From NCBI GenBank assembly GCA_020284085.1, contig JACEVL010000340.1:678501-742500 (forward strand): a stretch of 64,000 nucleotides of DNA. Direction: 5' to 3'. The notes under the pieces are model-generated. The model made no database searches. It worked only from the letters and a program-made list of their open reading frames with translations, and had not been told where the DNA came from. Source of the stretch: Aporrectodea caliginosa (taxonomy: Eukaryota; Annelida; Clitellata; Crassiclitellata; Lumbricidae). Below are positions 11,521 through 23,330 of this stretch, one piece after another (position 1 is the first letter of the stretch; each line of letters starts with the position of its first letter). Position numbers and translations under genes: made by a program.

Positions 11521-11971
11521 AAGCCGACGGACTATATTTGTGACGTCGCAGTATCGCCCAGGAAAACGCTTACGAGTGTTTTGTCATAATTTATATGCCC
11601 GGCCTGTCAATACCTAGCAGGCAGTGATCAGACGCTTGCAGTGTTTCCGTAAGAGTCCAAAAAGAGAACTTACTTTCGTCCTGACCAGATTAATAAAGCT
11701 GTACGGGGTTCCAAAACTTTCTTTACACTGATTGGACAACACAATTACGTTATCAAGGCCATGGCATGTTCTGCGGCCACCTTGGTCGTCTTTCGCTTAA
11801 TTGTTTCATTTGGTCGTTTCTTCGTCTTGCATGAAATTGACTCGATAATTCTCTTTGTTCGCCTTGCTTATGGACGAAATATCTGTTGTTGATATCAAAC
11901 GTCACAGCGAATCGCTCGGCAGCACTTCATGAGGCGGATACACATGCGAACATGCATGCATACATACATTT

Positions 11972-13208
11972 CTAACCACTCTCTATTAAATAACAATGAT
12001 CTAGATTCGGATGAACACTATTTCACAACCCAACCTATGCCTTGCAATTATAGTACCCTTGACTCCTTAGGGCCAGCACCTGTCTCTTCTAAAAATATCT
12101 TGACCTTAATGCATATAAATTGTCGTAGTATTCTTGGTAAGTTTAATGAGATTACAAATTTACTTGAGCAACTATCTGTTGATATATTAGCAGTCTCTGA
12201 AACTTGGCTAGACGAGCCCTCAGTAGATCTTATACACATTCGGGGCTATAACTTTGTACACAGATCTAGAACCACCGGTCGGGGTGGGGGTGTTGGTCTC
12301 TTTGTAAAGGACCAATTAGACTATCAATCAGTCGAACTTATAGACAATAGCATGCACCATCATTCTTATGAGGCCCTATTCCTCCGATTTCCCCAACCAA
12401 ACGGTTCTTACTTTCTATCTGGTGTGGTATATAGACCACCTGGCCAGGATCTTGAGGCATTTAATACTGAATTTGGTCAATTACTGGATGCCTTAACCTC
12501 AAAAAACAAAGACATTTTTATTCTGGGAGACTTTAATATCGACTTATTGAACGCTCACTTGCATGCCCACACTAATTACTTCTCAGATATGATGTCATCT
12601 CATCACCTTTTGCCGGCTATTACTCAGCCGACTAGAGTCACTGCTACTTCATCGACCTTAATTGATAATATATACTCCAATAGACCTTTTAAAATTATCA
12701 AATCAGTCATCCTGGTCACTGACTCCATCATCTCACGCATCATCTCCAAGGCATTCGCAACAGTGACTTGGGTGATATGCATTTGATGCTATTTTGACCT
12801 AATTAAAACTAAAGCTACACTACTAAAAAAAAATATAAAATAAATTATAAATACCTACACCACACTGACCCCCACCCCCATGTCACAAATGTCACATCTT
12901 AAAATCAGTCATCCTGGTCGCTGACTTATCTGATCATCTCCCATTAGTGACTTGGGTGAATGCTGATCCTAAAACTAGCTACACTGTACCTACACCTTGT
13001 ACTACCCGTCTAGTAAATGACAAATCGAAGGATCATTTCAAAACACTGTTGACTCAAGTTGATTGGAGCAAGATCCTGGACTCTTGTGCGGGAGGGGATC
13101 CTGATATTGCATATGAACTTTTTCTATCATCCCTTACATCTGCCTATAACTTGGCCTTCCCATTAATCCAGAGAAAATGCACTTCTAAAAAAAATTCAAC
13201 AACCCCTG
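11972..13208 (+). pseudogene. LINE endonuclease domain, broken
   Basis: The frame shows an APE-type endonuclease in order: HINCRSI, AVSETWLDE, RGGGVGLFVKDQ, VVYRPPG, GDFNIDLL and IDNIYSN. The sequence 'aaatcagtcatcctggtc' at 12701 recurs at 12902, and the frame ends between the two copies at 12786. The second copy carries the catalytic end SDHLPLVTWV. About 200 bp was therefore duplicated or inserted inside the last part of the domain. A further frameshift occurs in an eight-A run near 13188, just before the RT frame begins at 13210. The nuclease cannot be made as one chain. Confidence 0.8.
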
Positions 13209-13209
13209 G

Positions 13210-15267
13210 ATGACATCTGCACTTCTAAAATCTTGTAATACTAAATCAAAATTATATGTCAAATTTATTAAGCAACCAACTCTCTTAAATAAAAATAAAT
13301 TTATTGCGTACCGAAATAAATTCAAAGCTCTACGTATAAAAGCTGAGAAAAATTACTATTATTCTGAATTTGCAAAATATTCGAATAACCTAAAAAAAAC
13401 CTGGCAACTCATTAGAACGCTGACAAATGCAAAACCACTCGATAATGTTATCCACTGCCTAAATATTAATGGTGAGAAAATAACTAAATCAGAGTTATTG
13501 GCTGAAAAGTTTAATAACTATTTCTCTGGAATAGCCCAAGAGCTCAAAGATAAAATTCCACCTTCTGATAACTCCTTTGAATCATATCTAAATCCATCTG
13601 TTTTGGGCTCTTTCGTTGTCTTGCCAACCTGTCCAACAGAAATAATTGCGCTGAGCCGCACCTTGAAGCCAACGCATAGTCCGGGACATGACGACCTCCG
13701 CCCAGATGTAATTAATCCTATTATTGACCTTATTGCCGAACCCTTGGCCGCTCTCATCAATTGTTCCTTGGCCTCTGGTAGTGTCCCTCTCTCCCTAAAG
13801 ATAGCAAAAGTTACACCCATCTTTAAACAGGGGCAGAAAGACAGTATAGTTAATTTTAGACCAATATCTATTCTTCCGTACTTCTCCAAACTGTTTGAAA
13901 AAATAATGTATACTCGTTTATATGACTACATATTGAAGAAAAATATTCTTTATATATCCCAACACGGTTTTCAGCCAGGCCACTCGACCACTATGTCGCT
14001 ACTGCATATCCAGGACAACATATCTGCAGTTATAGACCGTAATGAATTTTCTTTAGGAGTTTTCATCGACGTGGCTAAAGCTTTCGACACAATAGATTAT
14101 GGCATATTATTTAAAAAACTTGAAAATATAGGAATACGTGGTACTGCACTAAAATGGTTTAAAAGCTACTTTGAAGATCGCAAGCAACAAGTCATCTGCA
14201 ACGGTGCCCTCTCACAGCTAAGGTTAATTAAATATGGTGTCCCGCAGGGATCCATTCTTGGGCCCCTACTCTTCTTAATATATATAAACGATCTCCCGAA
14301 TGCCTCTACCCTACTACAATTCGCATTGTTCGCTGACGACACAAATATCTTTATTTCTAGCAAGTCATGTAATGATCTGTCTGTTCCGTCTAGCTATAGG
14401 CCTATAGCTAATGTCACTTTCTTATCTAAGATTGTTGAAAAACTGGTTGCTAGTCAGCTATTTAACTACTTGGACTCTAACAATCTACTTCCTTCATGTC
14501 AATCTGGGTTCCGTAAGGGTCACTCTACAGAGTCCCTTCTTCTCCGTCTTCTTTCTGATATTTATGGCGCTATGGATAGGTCTCAGGTCACCCTGCTTGC
14601 CCTGTATGACGTTAGCGCTGCCTTCGACTCGGTCGACCATGACCTCCTCCTGAGTCGGCTTTCTATAACTTTTGGTATAAGGGATTTACCACTTCTCTGG
14701 ATCACTTCCTATCTTTCGGAGCGCTCTAGCTCTACCATCTTTCACTCTTCTCGCTCGCCTTGGCGTCCTGCTCCTTTTGGTCTCCCCCAGGGTTCTGTTC
14801 TTGGACCCCTTCTCTACATCCTCTTTACAGCTGACGTGGAGTCTCTACTGGCATCCTGTTCTCTCGTGAGTCATTCCTACGCTGATGACATTCAATCCTA
14901 CACTCATTGCTCAGCGTCCCAAGCTGCTTCTGCTGTTCGAATCATGTCCTGCACTACTGACTGCCTTTCTGCCTGGATGTCATCTAATCGTCTGCGCTTA
15001 AATCCTTCAAAAACTCAATATATCTGGCTTGGTACTCGCCAGCAGCTGGATAAGCTGGACTTGGAGTCCCTCTCCGCTGAATTTCCTACCTTTGCTTTTT
15101 CCACCTCGGTCCGCAACTTGGGGGTCATCCTGGACCAGGAACTCTCTTTCACGGGGCACATCACGGCATTGACTCGTTCTTGCTACTACCACTTGCGCCA
15201 GCTGCGGGTTGTCACTCGCTCTCTTTCTTCTTCATCTGCCTCCACTCTGGTCCATGCCTTTTGTTAG
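13210..15267 (+). pseudogene. Fused ORF with two LINE reverse transcriptases
   Basis: This 685-codon open frame joins two unrelated RT segments. Residues 1-385 or so belong to the host LINE: linker, then FRPISILPYFSKLFEKI, FIDVAKAFDTIDY, GVPQGSILGPLLF and LFADDTNIF. From about residue 390 a second LINE begins at SSYRPIANVTFLSKIVEK. It then shows the same motif order again: LYDVSAAFDSVDH, GLPQGSVLGPLLY, HSYADDIQ, WMSSNRLRLNPSKTQYIWLG and VRNLGVILDQ. The junction near 14377 is in frame. The ORF ends at VHAFC by a frameshift; LINE 2 sequence goes on to about 15440 in another frame. The host LINE lacks its own thumb and connection. No LINE 2 tail is present at the exit. Confidence 0.85.
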
Positions 15268-15440
15268 TAATCGATTGGACTACTGTTCTTCGCTCTACTG
15301 TGGACTTCCTCAAGTCCGTTTGCATCCTTTGGAAGGCGTCTTGCGGGCGGCAGCTCGTCTAATTGGTGGTGTCCCTAAGTTTGGCCACATCTCTGCATTT
15401 ATGCGTGATGTCCTCCACTGGCTCCCTTCCAGAAGCATAT

Positions 15441-15814
15441 TCACAAAGATTCAGCTGGCATGAGTAATTGCTGGCACGCGGCACTCTATGCCTACCGATG
15501 AAATATTTAAATTGTACCGTGTCCTTAGTATTGAACAGATTAGAATTTTTCAAACTAGCGAATTTATGTTTAAATATTTTCATAATCAATTACCAAGGGT
15601 CTTCAATAACTATTTCACTACTACGTCTATCCTAAACCCCTACCCTGTACGTTCTGCTGCAAATGTTAGAGTAGCTTTTGCTAGGACTAATTCTCGGATG
15701 TTTTCTATAAAATGCGTTGGCCCCCGGACATGGAATGACATACCTCTCACCATACGTAATTTAACTAATATCTCTCTGTTCAAAATTAGACTACGGTCTC
15801 ATCTTATTACCTAG
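15441..15814 (+). pseudogene. C-terminal remnant of the host LINE ORF2
   Basis: After KIQLA and a TGA at about 15462 the frame continues as VIAGTRHSMPTDEIFKLYRV. Later come FMFKYFHNQLPRVFNNYF, RTNSRMFSIKCVGPRTWND and SLFKIRLRSHLIT. This is the standard C-terminal end of the ORF2 proteins of this LINE group (FS...GP..WN.IP block) and belongs to the first, not the second, RT. The TGA may be a decayed CGA codon. Confidence 0.7.
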
Positions 15815-16086
15815 TGCTCATTAAATTTATTAGTCTTAGTTAACTAGTTAAGAATTACTATGTTATATCTCATACTTGTGTTTCAGTTGTTCTGCCATAA
15901 CTTTGCCTTTGTTACAGGTGGCCCATTAGCGGGACCTAGGTCCCTTAGGGTCGTATTCCTTTTGATCCCCTTTGTTGCTTGTCTGTTTTTTCTTTCTCTG
16001 TTGTACTTGCTTTTCGTTGTTTGGGTTCAATAAAATTTATGGTTATGGTTATGGTTATTTAAGACTTACATAAATAGATACATGCA

Positions 16087-16281
16087 TACCTACCTATACC
16101 TACCTACCTACCTACCTACCTACCTACCTACCTACCTACCTACCTACCTACCTACCTACCTACCTACCTACCTACCTACCTACCTACATACATACATACA
16201 TACATACATACATACATACATACATACATACATACATACATACATACATACATACATACATACATACATACATACATACAT
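16087..16281. repeat. (CCTA)n then (CATA)n microsatellite
   Basis: About 97 bp of CCTA tetramers change abruptly to about 95 bp of CATA. The paralogous tract at 29600-29735 has almost no CCTA part. Confidence 0.95.
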
Positions 16282-16855
16282 TCGCACATAAGATTTCATA
16301 ATCTTGCAAATTTGCAATATTGTTTGTTACAGCCATTATTTTGTTGACATTGCAGTTGGTAACTTTATTATGTATGAACGCTGTGCCGTGTTCCCGTAGT
16401 TGCGTTCTACAAATCACAGCATAAATCGTTAAACATTAACAAAACTAGACTCAGATGCGAAATGTTATTGAACTAGTATTTTATCAAATAATCAGTTAAC
16501 ATACACTGTTTGATAGAAAAACCTAAATAGCAGAAAAGATCACAAGCATTTCTTTATAGTCGCACAGTTTTCAACTCTTCCAAATGGAACTACAGAAGGG
16601 CCTATTGGCATTATGACATTTAGATCCTAATATTATTTACCGTTAAGTATCTAGTTAGGCCTAAGTGTTATTGTATAACATTGTTTTTTTATTAACGTAA
16701 AAATATAAAAATATATAGGTGAGCGCAGTAAGCGCCTCTCAGTTACTCAACTCATTAAGTGACGTTATGTGAATGTTTGATTTCAATTACAGTTAAAAAT
16801 TTAATAATTAAGAACAGTATTACAAATTGATGCTGAATCAACATTTTCTCATCTT
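16282..16855. other. Downstream region of unit 2, paralogous to units 3 and 4
   Basis: It matches 29736-30470 and, more loosely, 54141-55570. It contains a LINE tail relic 'gtgagcgcagtaagcgcctctcagtta' near 16718, also at 30331 and 54958. No gene is seen. Confidence 0.6.
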
Positions 16856-17081
16856 GGGGGGGCCCGTGGCGCATTGGATAACATCTGGCACACAGACCGA
16901 GAGGTACCGAGTTCGAGCCCCGTTGGGCGGATATGTTTGTAGGCTGCTATTAGCGCCGTTGTATTGCAAGCTGTCTGTTCTGTTAGTAGTTAAGATTTAA
17001 TTGCATAACATGTAAATGTACAGCGCAGTGCGTTTGTCAGGCGCTTATTAAAGAAAAAGATATTATTATAATTATTATTAT
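16856..17081 (+). mobile_element. tRNA-derived SINE, family 1
   Basis: The head carries an A box (GTGGCGCATTGG) and a B box (GAGTTCGAGCCCC). The body 'gtacagcgcagtgcgtttgtc' follows, then 'aggcgcttattaaag' and a TTA-rich tail. The paralogous sites in unit 3 (about 30470) and unit 4 (about 55570) lack it, so it inserted after the units separated. A near-identical copy is at 40639. Confidence 0.85.
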
Positions 17082-17175
17082 ATTTGTGTTCTTCATGTCC
17101 TCTTTCATCGCCTAACACCTACTGTCTATGATATTCGAGACTGGCGGCTGTAAGGCTCTGCATTCTGTGTAGGTC

Positions 17176-17859
17176 TTAGAGTTTTGCTTGAGGAATCTCA
17201 GCTATGTACTGAACTGCTTGTGTGACAGTGAAGACTTCGTTAATCCACCTCCCGCCCATTCCCGCCTTCAGTTGTTCTTCCGCATTCTTTGAATCAATTG
17301 TTAACGGAAAGTGCAGTAGGACCGCGAATCTGACGTCATCGGAGTTTATGCTGACGTAATGAAGCAGATGGCTATAAACGTGGCTCAGGAAAATCATCTC
17401 ACAATCACCGTAGAAAGAGATATCGATTTTTGATCCGTACTTGCATTGCACCACGGTCGAAAAGCTGAGGCCAATGATATCGCCCTCTTGTCCTCTGTCT
17501 CGTGTCATCTGAGGCCCACGGCCTTCGGCTGTGAGGTGTCCTGTCGTGGGCAGTAGATTGGAAGGAGAGATGTTGTCAACAGTTGACGACGGATCCAAGC
17601 TAACGTATACTTTGGCAATTGATAGCACGTGACGTAGGCCTGTTCTGTTGGTTGGTGTTGGCATCCAAGTTGGACCAAATGGGAATAGGTCGACCACATA
17701 CTTGGATACGAATAGAATAAGCTGATCAGAGCGTTCCAGCCATTCTATACCATTTGTGTACGATAAGCTGAATGGGCGAATAGCACCAGATGCCATCTGG
17801 CGAATGTGTATGAATCGGTTCAGCCATGGGCGATCAGCAAGCTTATAGGCCAATATATT
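17176..17859 (-). CDS. Unit 2 exon 3, NAT16/HISAT-like acetyltransferase C-terminal domain
   Basis: This terminal exon has 684 nt, giving 227 codons plus TAA. It starts after the acceptor TTTGTTTCAG with NILAYKLADRPWLNRFI. Visible blocks are YTNGIEWLERSDQLI, the conserved-looking QCKYGSKIDISFYGDCEMI, HVYSHLLHYVSINSDDV, HFPLTIDSKN and a C-end QAVQYIAEIPQAKL. The extended region after the GNAT core, with a 'KIDIxFYGD' strand and a following helix, is what I associate with NAT16/HISAT proteins, which N-acylate small amino compounds such as histidine. The substrate here is unknown. Together with 22002-22232 and 23887-24177 it gives a 401-residue protein with no break. It differs from units 3 and 4 at ILFVSKYVVDLFPFG. 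Confidence 0.8.
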   Translation of the reverse strand, partial: NILAYKLADRPWLNRFIHIRQMASGAIRPFSLSYTNGIEWLERSDQLILFVSKYVVDLFPFGPTWMPTPTNRTGLRHVLSIAKVYVSLDPSSTVDNISPSNLLPTTGHLTAEGRGPQMTRDRGQEGDIIGLSFSTVVQCKYGSKIDISFYGDCEMIFLSHVYSHLLHYVSINSDDVRFAVLLHFPLTIDSKNAEEQLKAGMGGRWINEVFTVTQAVQYIAEIPQAKL

Positions 17860-18074
17860 CTGAAACAAAGAAATACCGCATGGGTGCATACAAAATGAAG
17901 GTAATGCAACATACAGCATAAAGTATCAGCCATGCCTGACCGTCTACCTCTTCATCTAAGGTTCGAATCTAGAATAAATAAGGATTATTTTTCAAGGTAA
18001 CAATGACGATGACGACAAATATGTCTGTCGCAGTCTTTGTGTTTGTCGCGTGAGAGTAATATATAAAATCATCA

Positions 18075-18496
18075 CTCGATCGTGATGATTGTGTCATTCA
18101 AGATATGAGGGTGGAGTCGCCGTTTCTTTCTGATCACGGGTTCCTGCTTTTCACCACTCCTCAACTTAACGCCCAGCCGACCTGTCACCTATGCGATCAG
18201 GTCTATGCGAGGTTGGCGCAACCTGGACCGTGAGATCTTTAAAGCTGGCCTACTGAATGGTCCGCTTTGTCAAGACCTATCGTCTATGGCAGGCCGTTCC
18301 TCGGAAGAAATCTCCTCCCCCTCAGTGAAGGCCCGTCAAAGACGTCTCACTCCATGGTTTGATGGAGAGTGTCGTGATCTACGTCGTGAGGCCAGACGAC
18401 TCTAGCGACGCTTCCGGCGAACGCGCAGCGCTGAGGACCGCGCCACCTGGATCAAGCGAATGCGACATAATGCACAACAGGTTCAGAGAAAAGGAG

Positions 18497-18533
<37 letters not shown>

Positions 18534-20672
18534 AAGATTTATATAGCGCCTCTTCAAAGGGATCTACTCAGAGGCGCTCCCGAGCCAGGCCTGATCATAG
18601 AGAAAAGTCTTCAGTTGTGTAAAAATGTGCATAGAAGGAAGTAGAATGAGTACGAGGGATAAGCGAAGGAGGGATGGCAAGTCATTCCGCGTTGTTGGAC
18701 CAACGATAGAGAATGCTCGGCGCTGCTTAGTAGCCGTGCGGGCAAAAGGGACAAGAAAGTCACCCGTAGAAGAGGAACGGAGGGCTGAGCGACCTGTGAG
18801 AGAAGAAGAGAGAGTAAAGATGGAGCGTAGGTAGCGAGGAGCTGAACCCAAGACACATTGCCAGACAGAGAGGAACAATAGTCTAGGCGAGAGCAGACGA
18901 AGGCATGGATAAGAGTGGAAGCAGAAGAGGTTGAGAGAGAGCGAGCAATGACCCTTAGCTGACGAAGATGGTAAAAGCAGGAGCGAGACAAAGAGGAGAG
19001 GTGTTTTACCCAGCGGGTACCCAGCCATATGAACTGAGTCCTATTAGGATTAGAAAAGGTTAGTTCCTGATCAAGGACGACACTGAGGTTTCGTACTGAG
19101 GTAGAGAATGTAATAAGAGGAAATTCAGCTGCAAGTCGATTCAGGTCAAGTTTTACCCAGCCATATGAACAGAGTCTTATCAGGATTAAGTCTCAGGCGA
19201 TTTGTAGAAAGCCAGGCAGAGAGAGTGTCAGTTGCACGAGACATCAAGCGAACAGCACTCAATGACATGGCCAATTATCGACTTCTAACCGATTTCTAAT
19301 CTATCTTTCTTGTCAAAGATAGTCGAGAAATACGTCTCGATACAGCTTATCAGTCATCTTGAGGCAAACTCCCTTCTACCCAAACAACAGTCAGGGTTCA
19401 GGAAGTTTCACTCTACAGAGTCTGTTATAATACGCATTCTAGTCAACATGTATGCGGCTGTTGATCAGGGGTATGTAACCCTCCTTGCACTGTTTGACGT
19501 GAGTGCGGCCTTCGACACTGTCGACCATGGCATTCTTCTAGAGCGCCTTGAAATGTCGTTCGGTGTCGTTGGCCGCTCTCTGTTGTGGTTGCAGGCTTTT
19601 CTCGCTGGGCGTAGCCAGTCTGTGGTTTTTGGTTGGTTCCACCCGGTCTGACTGGTCCGGGCTCTCTTTTGGTCTTCCTCAGGGTTCTATATTAGGGCCT
19701 CTACTTTACATTCTTTACACTGCTGATTTAAACCAGGTTTTTTCTGTGGGGTTGGGGCGCATCAATATGCCGATGACACCCAGGTATATATACAGGGCCC
19801 TGCTCCCTATAGTGGATAAAATGCTCATGATATCGGAGGTGATTGGCGCCTGGATGTCATCCAACCGTCTCCGGCTAAATCCCGGAAAGACGCAGTTCAT
19901 CTAGGTTGGGAGTCGGGGGCAGGTGTCTAATATCGATCTACCCAATCTACAGCATTGCTTTCCTGGCGTCTCTTTCTCTACCACTGTGCGGGACTTGGGT
20001 GTAACCCTGGACGAGGAATTGACCCTTTCAGAACACGTGAAGAATGTATTTCGCACGTGCTTCTACCATCTACGTCAGATTCGCTAGGTACGCCGCTCGC
20101 TTACAACTAAAGCTAAACAACTAAACCCTGGTGCATGCATTCATTTGCAACAGAGTCGACTATGCGGGCTTGACCCAATCGCGCACAAATCAGCTGCAAT
20201 CTGTTCTTAACGCCGCGGCTCGTCTGATAGACGGCACACCAAAGTTTGGGCATATATCTAGTTTTCTACGGGAGGAACTGCACTGGCTGCCCATGCAAAA
20301 ACGCATTGAGTTTAAGATTCTAATGCTTATGCGAAATTGCCTTGCAGGTCAAGCCCCAGTCTATCTCAGGGAGCTTTGTGTGCCATTGCTATCCATACCA
20401 GGTCGTAGATTCCTTCGCTCTGCCACTCAAGGCAACCTGGTTGTCTCTATGGCTCGAACTTCCACGGCGCTGCACAAAAGTTTCGCTGTGGTCGGTCCTT
20501 CCTTCTGTAAAAGGTTGCCTAGCAAACTCCGTAATGAACTTCTTGGTCTGTCTTTGCCCTTTTCCGCAAGCGTTTGAGAACCATTCTTTTCGATTGTGGT
20601 TTGGTGTTATCATGTCGGGAGCGCCTCTGAGGAGTTTCTCTTGAAGTGGCGCTATATAAATCTACGATTACG
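18075..20672 (+). mobile_element. Decayed CR1-like LINE in intron 2 of unit 2
   Basis: Plus-strand pieces are recognisable in order. The endonuclease end (FLSDHGFLLF) and the linker (RLTPWFDGECRDLRREARR) occupy 18100-18504. The RT runs from LSKIVEKYVSIQLISHLEAN through FDVSAAFDTVDHGILLE, GLPQGSILGPLLYILYTADL, SSNRLRLNPGKTQFI and VRDLGVTLDEEL. The ORF2 tail (AAARLIDGTPKFGHISSFLR) and a 'gcgctatataaat' 3' end finish at about 20660. Frameshifts and stops interrupt it, for example near 19645 and 19903. Unit 4 has the empty equivalent near 58289-58300 ('atataaaacaacatcatgac'). A minus-strand LINE end is nested at 18505-19264. Confidence 0.8.
18505..19264 (-). mobile_element. Nested CR1-like LINE 3' end with an (ATTG)n tail
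   Basis: On the minus strand RT-end motifs appear first (WLSTNRLRLNPDKT, FIWLGKT), followed by SRSCFYHLRQLRVIARSLS, then FARTATKQRRAFSIVGPTT and 'gcgctatataaat'. The tail is a run of GATT repeats at 18505-18530. The insert separates the linker and RT of the surrounding plus-strand LINE. Confidence 0.75.
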
Positions 20673-20865
20673 ATATGAAACAGCATCATGACAACAGAGC
20701 TTGCACTAATATAATTATGTTCTCTATTAACGACATTCTATGACTTAAACTATCAACAAGGTCTTTTCGCGCTCTCCGGATAGTGTTTCTGGGAGAGTTC
20801 TTTTGGGGCTATGTCCCACAAAGACAGCACACCAGACCAGACTAGTCTAAACTGGTTCGTGATTT

Positions 20866-21640
20866 CTTCATTCATTCATTCATTCAGAGCAATATATAGC
20901 GTCTTTCCAAAATAACCACTCAGAGGCACTATCAGACCAACCCAAGCGTAAAAGAACAGTTTAGAGAAGGTGCATGCAGAATCCATAGTCAAGACCACTC
21001 GCATCCAGAGGGAGTCTGTTCCATCCACCGAAAAAGATCGACTCTCCATTGTCGATGTGTGTCCACAACGAACAACCAGTTCACCACGAACAGAGGAACT
21101 AAGATTTTATCTGTCAGCCAAAGCTGAAAAGGGGTCGCAGAGTTCGCGTAAGCACCAAGGGACATTTCCCATTGTCATTGCCAAACGCAAATCAAAGTCT
21201 TGAACTTTATAGGCTGATAAATATGGAGTCAATGAAGTACGTAACGCATAAAATAGGAGAAATGAGCAAATATTGAAATGCCACCTATAGGCCAAGTCCA
21301 GCAGCTGGAGGCAGCACACGTTCAAGCTGCCCAATGCGTCCCAGAGGGAGGCCCATATACAATGTAGATGACACTATAGTAGCCAATCATTCTACTAATA
21401 AACGCAATGGACTTAGTGTAGCATTAGGTGAGAGTGAACGAGTAATGATTTACAATTGGTACAGCTGATTAAATCAAACGCAATACAGAGGATAACCATG
21501 TTCAGGAAAGGTAAGTTCTTGACCAAGTACGACCCCAACACTACGCACAGATGCAGAGACTTATCATGACGTCAACGCGTCGTTTTCAGCGTGTAGACCA
21601 TTCTCCTCGATCGTGGTTTCCTATATTGTGCTATAGACAG
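20866..21640 (-). mobile_element. Degraded CR1-like LINE 3' fragment with (GAAT)n tail
   Basis: The tail repeats and 'gcgctatatattgc' type end are at 20866-20905. Further left-to-right remnants include FSALADR-like and ISVRNL-like coding traces in several frames. The same insertion is present in unit 4 at 58495-59110, so it is older than the duplication. Confidence 0.55.
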
Positions 21641-22001
21641 GATACGCCTCTGATTTGTCTCTCAAAGTGGAGCTATAAGAATTGGTAATTACAAATACGA
21701 ACTTTATTTGTTGTAAGAAACGTTCAACACGCGGCAAACCGGTCAAAAAGCACAGAAAATGATACAACGGTTAACAATAGGTTTACTTGCATCCATGTGA
21801 AACTCGGTGCATTCCCCCCAAAAATAGAAACTGACAGACTGACTGTCGCCTCAAAAGTTAGTGCGTGCTTGTGTGACAGACTGAGAGATTGACTTACATA
21901 TTAACTGGCTGACTGACTGATTTACTGAATTACGACGTTGATGACAATGACGACTATGATGAGGATAACAACAACGTAAATACTGTGCTGTGGTCACCTA
22001 C

Positions 22002-22232
22002 CCAGTGATAGAGCAGCTTCCAGTTCTTCATTTTCGCTGCTATGTTCGGCGTGTACAGTGTGTCTAAGATGAATCTCGTCATCGTCGGATGTTCCTTAAT
22101 TACGTGGTCGCGGAGTGGAGTCGTATCCGAGGCACCGAGGCCGCGACCCTGATAGGAGGGACGAACACGGCCGGACAAACCACTGACCAGGTCATCGCGA
22201 TCCGGATGAAAGCGACAATTGTACAGCGAAAC
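22002..22232 (-). CDS. Unit 2 exon 2, GNAT core with acetyl-CoA loop
   Basis: This exon of 231 nt, phase 0 on both sides, has an acceptor ending TTGCTTTAG and donor TGG|GTAGGT. It encodes VSLYNCRFHPDRDDLVSGLS, then GRVRPSYQGRGLG, where QGRGLG fits the GNAT motif A pattern Q/R-x-x-G-x-G/A that holds the acetyl-CoA pyrophosphate (residues about 125-130 of the protein). It finishes DTLYTPNIAAKMKNWKLLYHW. The block between, ASDTTPLRDHVIKEHPTMTR, differs strongly from units 3 and 4 (SKSPVVAHIFKEHPLITSS). The same block resembles unit 1. No stop or frameshift is present. Confidence 0.82.
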
Positions 22233-23154
22233 CTAAAGCAAGAATACAGTAATTTCTGCTCAAAACGTAGCGCATCAAAGGCGCTTGTACATAAAGTGGC
22301 ATAGCTGAGTGGGGTCAGGCCCAAGACCCAATGAGGCCACGAGAATGAATCGTGGCATTCGTGGAGATCCGATGAAATATTTGCATTATTTTAGGTGTAT
22401 CCTAACCCCACTGTTGAGTCTTGAGGATATTAGTGGTTTGATACCTAAAAGAATATCTCCTCTGTTGTTTTCACGATGTCTATTGCCAAATTTTGCTCAA
22501 TTCCACATTAAATACTTCAAAATCCTGGGAACCCACTGTTGAAAGCACGACTTTCCACAGAAAAACTACTAGTAGCTTGGTGCTCGCTGTCCCAAACCCC
22601 TCAATTTTTCCTCAAGGACACGGACCGGGACCTCTAGCGAAAACCTGACCCTGTATCTGTCCGTTCTGCTAAGTTGCTTATGCCATTTCGTTCTCAACTA
22701 AACACTTGACTTTTTCACATTCCTTATCATTATAGGTCTGAGCGGACTGATCTTCTGGATATTTGCCTCAGTGTGGCTCAGTTTGGATTCTTCAACAGTT
22801 GATATCTTGATTACTAGACATCGGCGCAATAAAAGTGACTTATTGCAATAAGAAATTGCGACCATGGCGATTTGGTTGCACTTAGAAAATGCAAAGTCGT
22901 GCTTCAGCAATGGTTAGTACATCCGTTGACATGTACCTTCCGTCGAGGCCTTCGCAGGTTTAAAGACTTCAAGCTATACCCTATTTCAATTCCCCCATGG
23001 TAATCTGAAATCGATTTCATATTACCCCTGCCCTGTTCACATTACCCCTCTATGATTTAGCCAAATTGACAAATTCTTATGCTTACAACAGTTAATGAAA
23101 CGCTACTTTATTGAATAAAACACGTGAAACGTACAAGATTGAAAGCTAGTCTCA

Positions 23155-23330
23155 AAATCTGGTTGAATGGTTGAATATGGACTTCAAGAACAGAAGGACG
23201 CGGGTTCGATACCCGCTAGCCCCATAGGATTGACTCAGCCTTCTACTGCCTAGGTGCGATGGTAAAATGAGCAGCCGTAGGACGGATCGACGCCTATGAT
23301 GCTGGCATACAGTTATAAAATCTACCCTTG
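23155..23330 (+). mobile_element. tRNA-like SINE candidate, family 2 (paralogous copy)
   Basis: It matches 2665-2870, including GGGTTCGATACCCGC and the 'gttataaaatctaccc' 3' part, with scattered substitutions. Confidence 0.5.

Larger units (their letters stand above)
11972..16057 (+). mobile_element. 5'-truncated CR1/L2-like LINE with a GGTTAT tail
   Basis: The element starts inside the ORF2 endonuclease leader and ends with 'caataaaatttat' plus three GGTTAT repeats. The paralogous position at about 29571 reads straight through 'catacatacatttaagact', while here the left flank stops after 'catacattt' (11971) and the right flank resumes at 'tttaagact' (16058). This defines the insertion and dates it after the unit duplication. 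Inside, an unrelated LINE segment (about 14377-15440) replaces part of the RT. Confidence 0.85.

Noticed and set aside
16082..16291. CRISPR-like array
   Set aside because: Regular repeats here are 4-bp microsatellite units without spacers; the organism is a eukaryote.
16860..16925. tRNA gene
   Set aside because: A and B boxes are present but it does not fold into a complete cloverleaf by eye and it is the head of a SINE with a shared body and tail.
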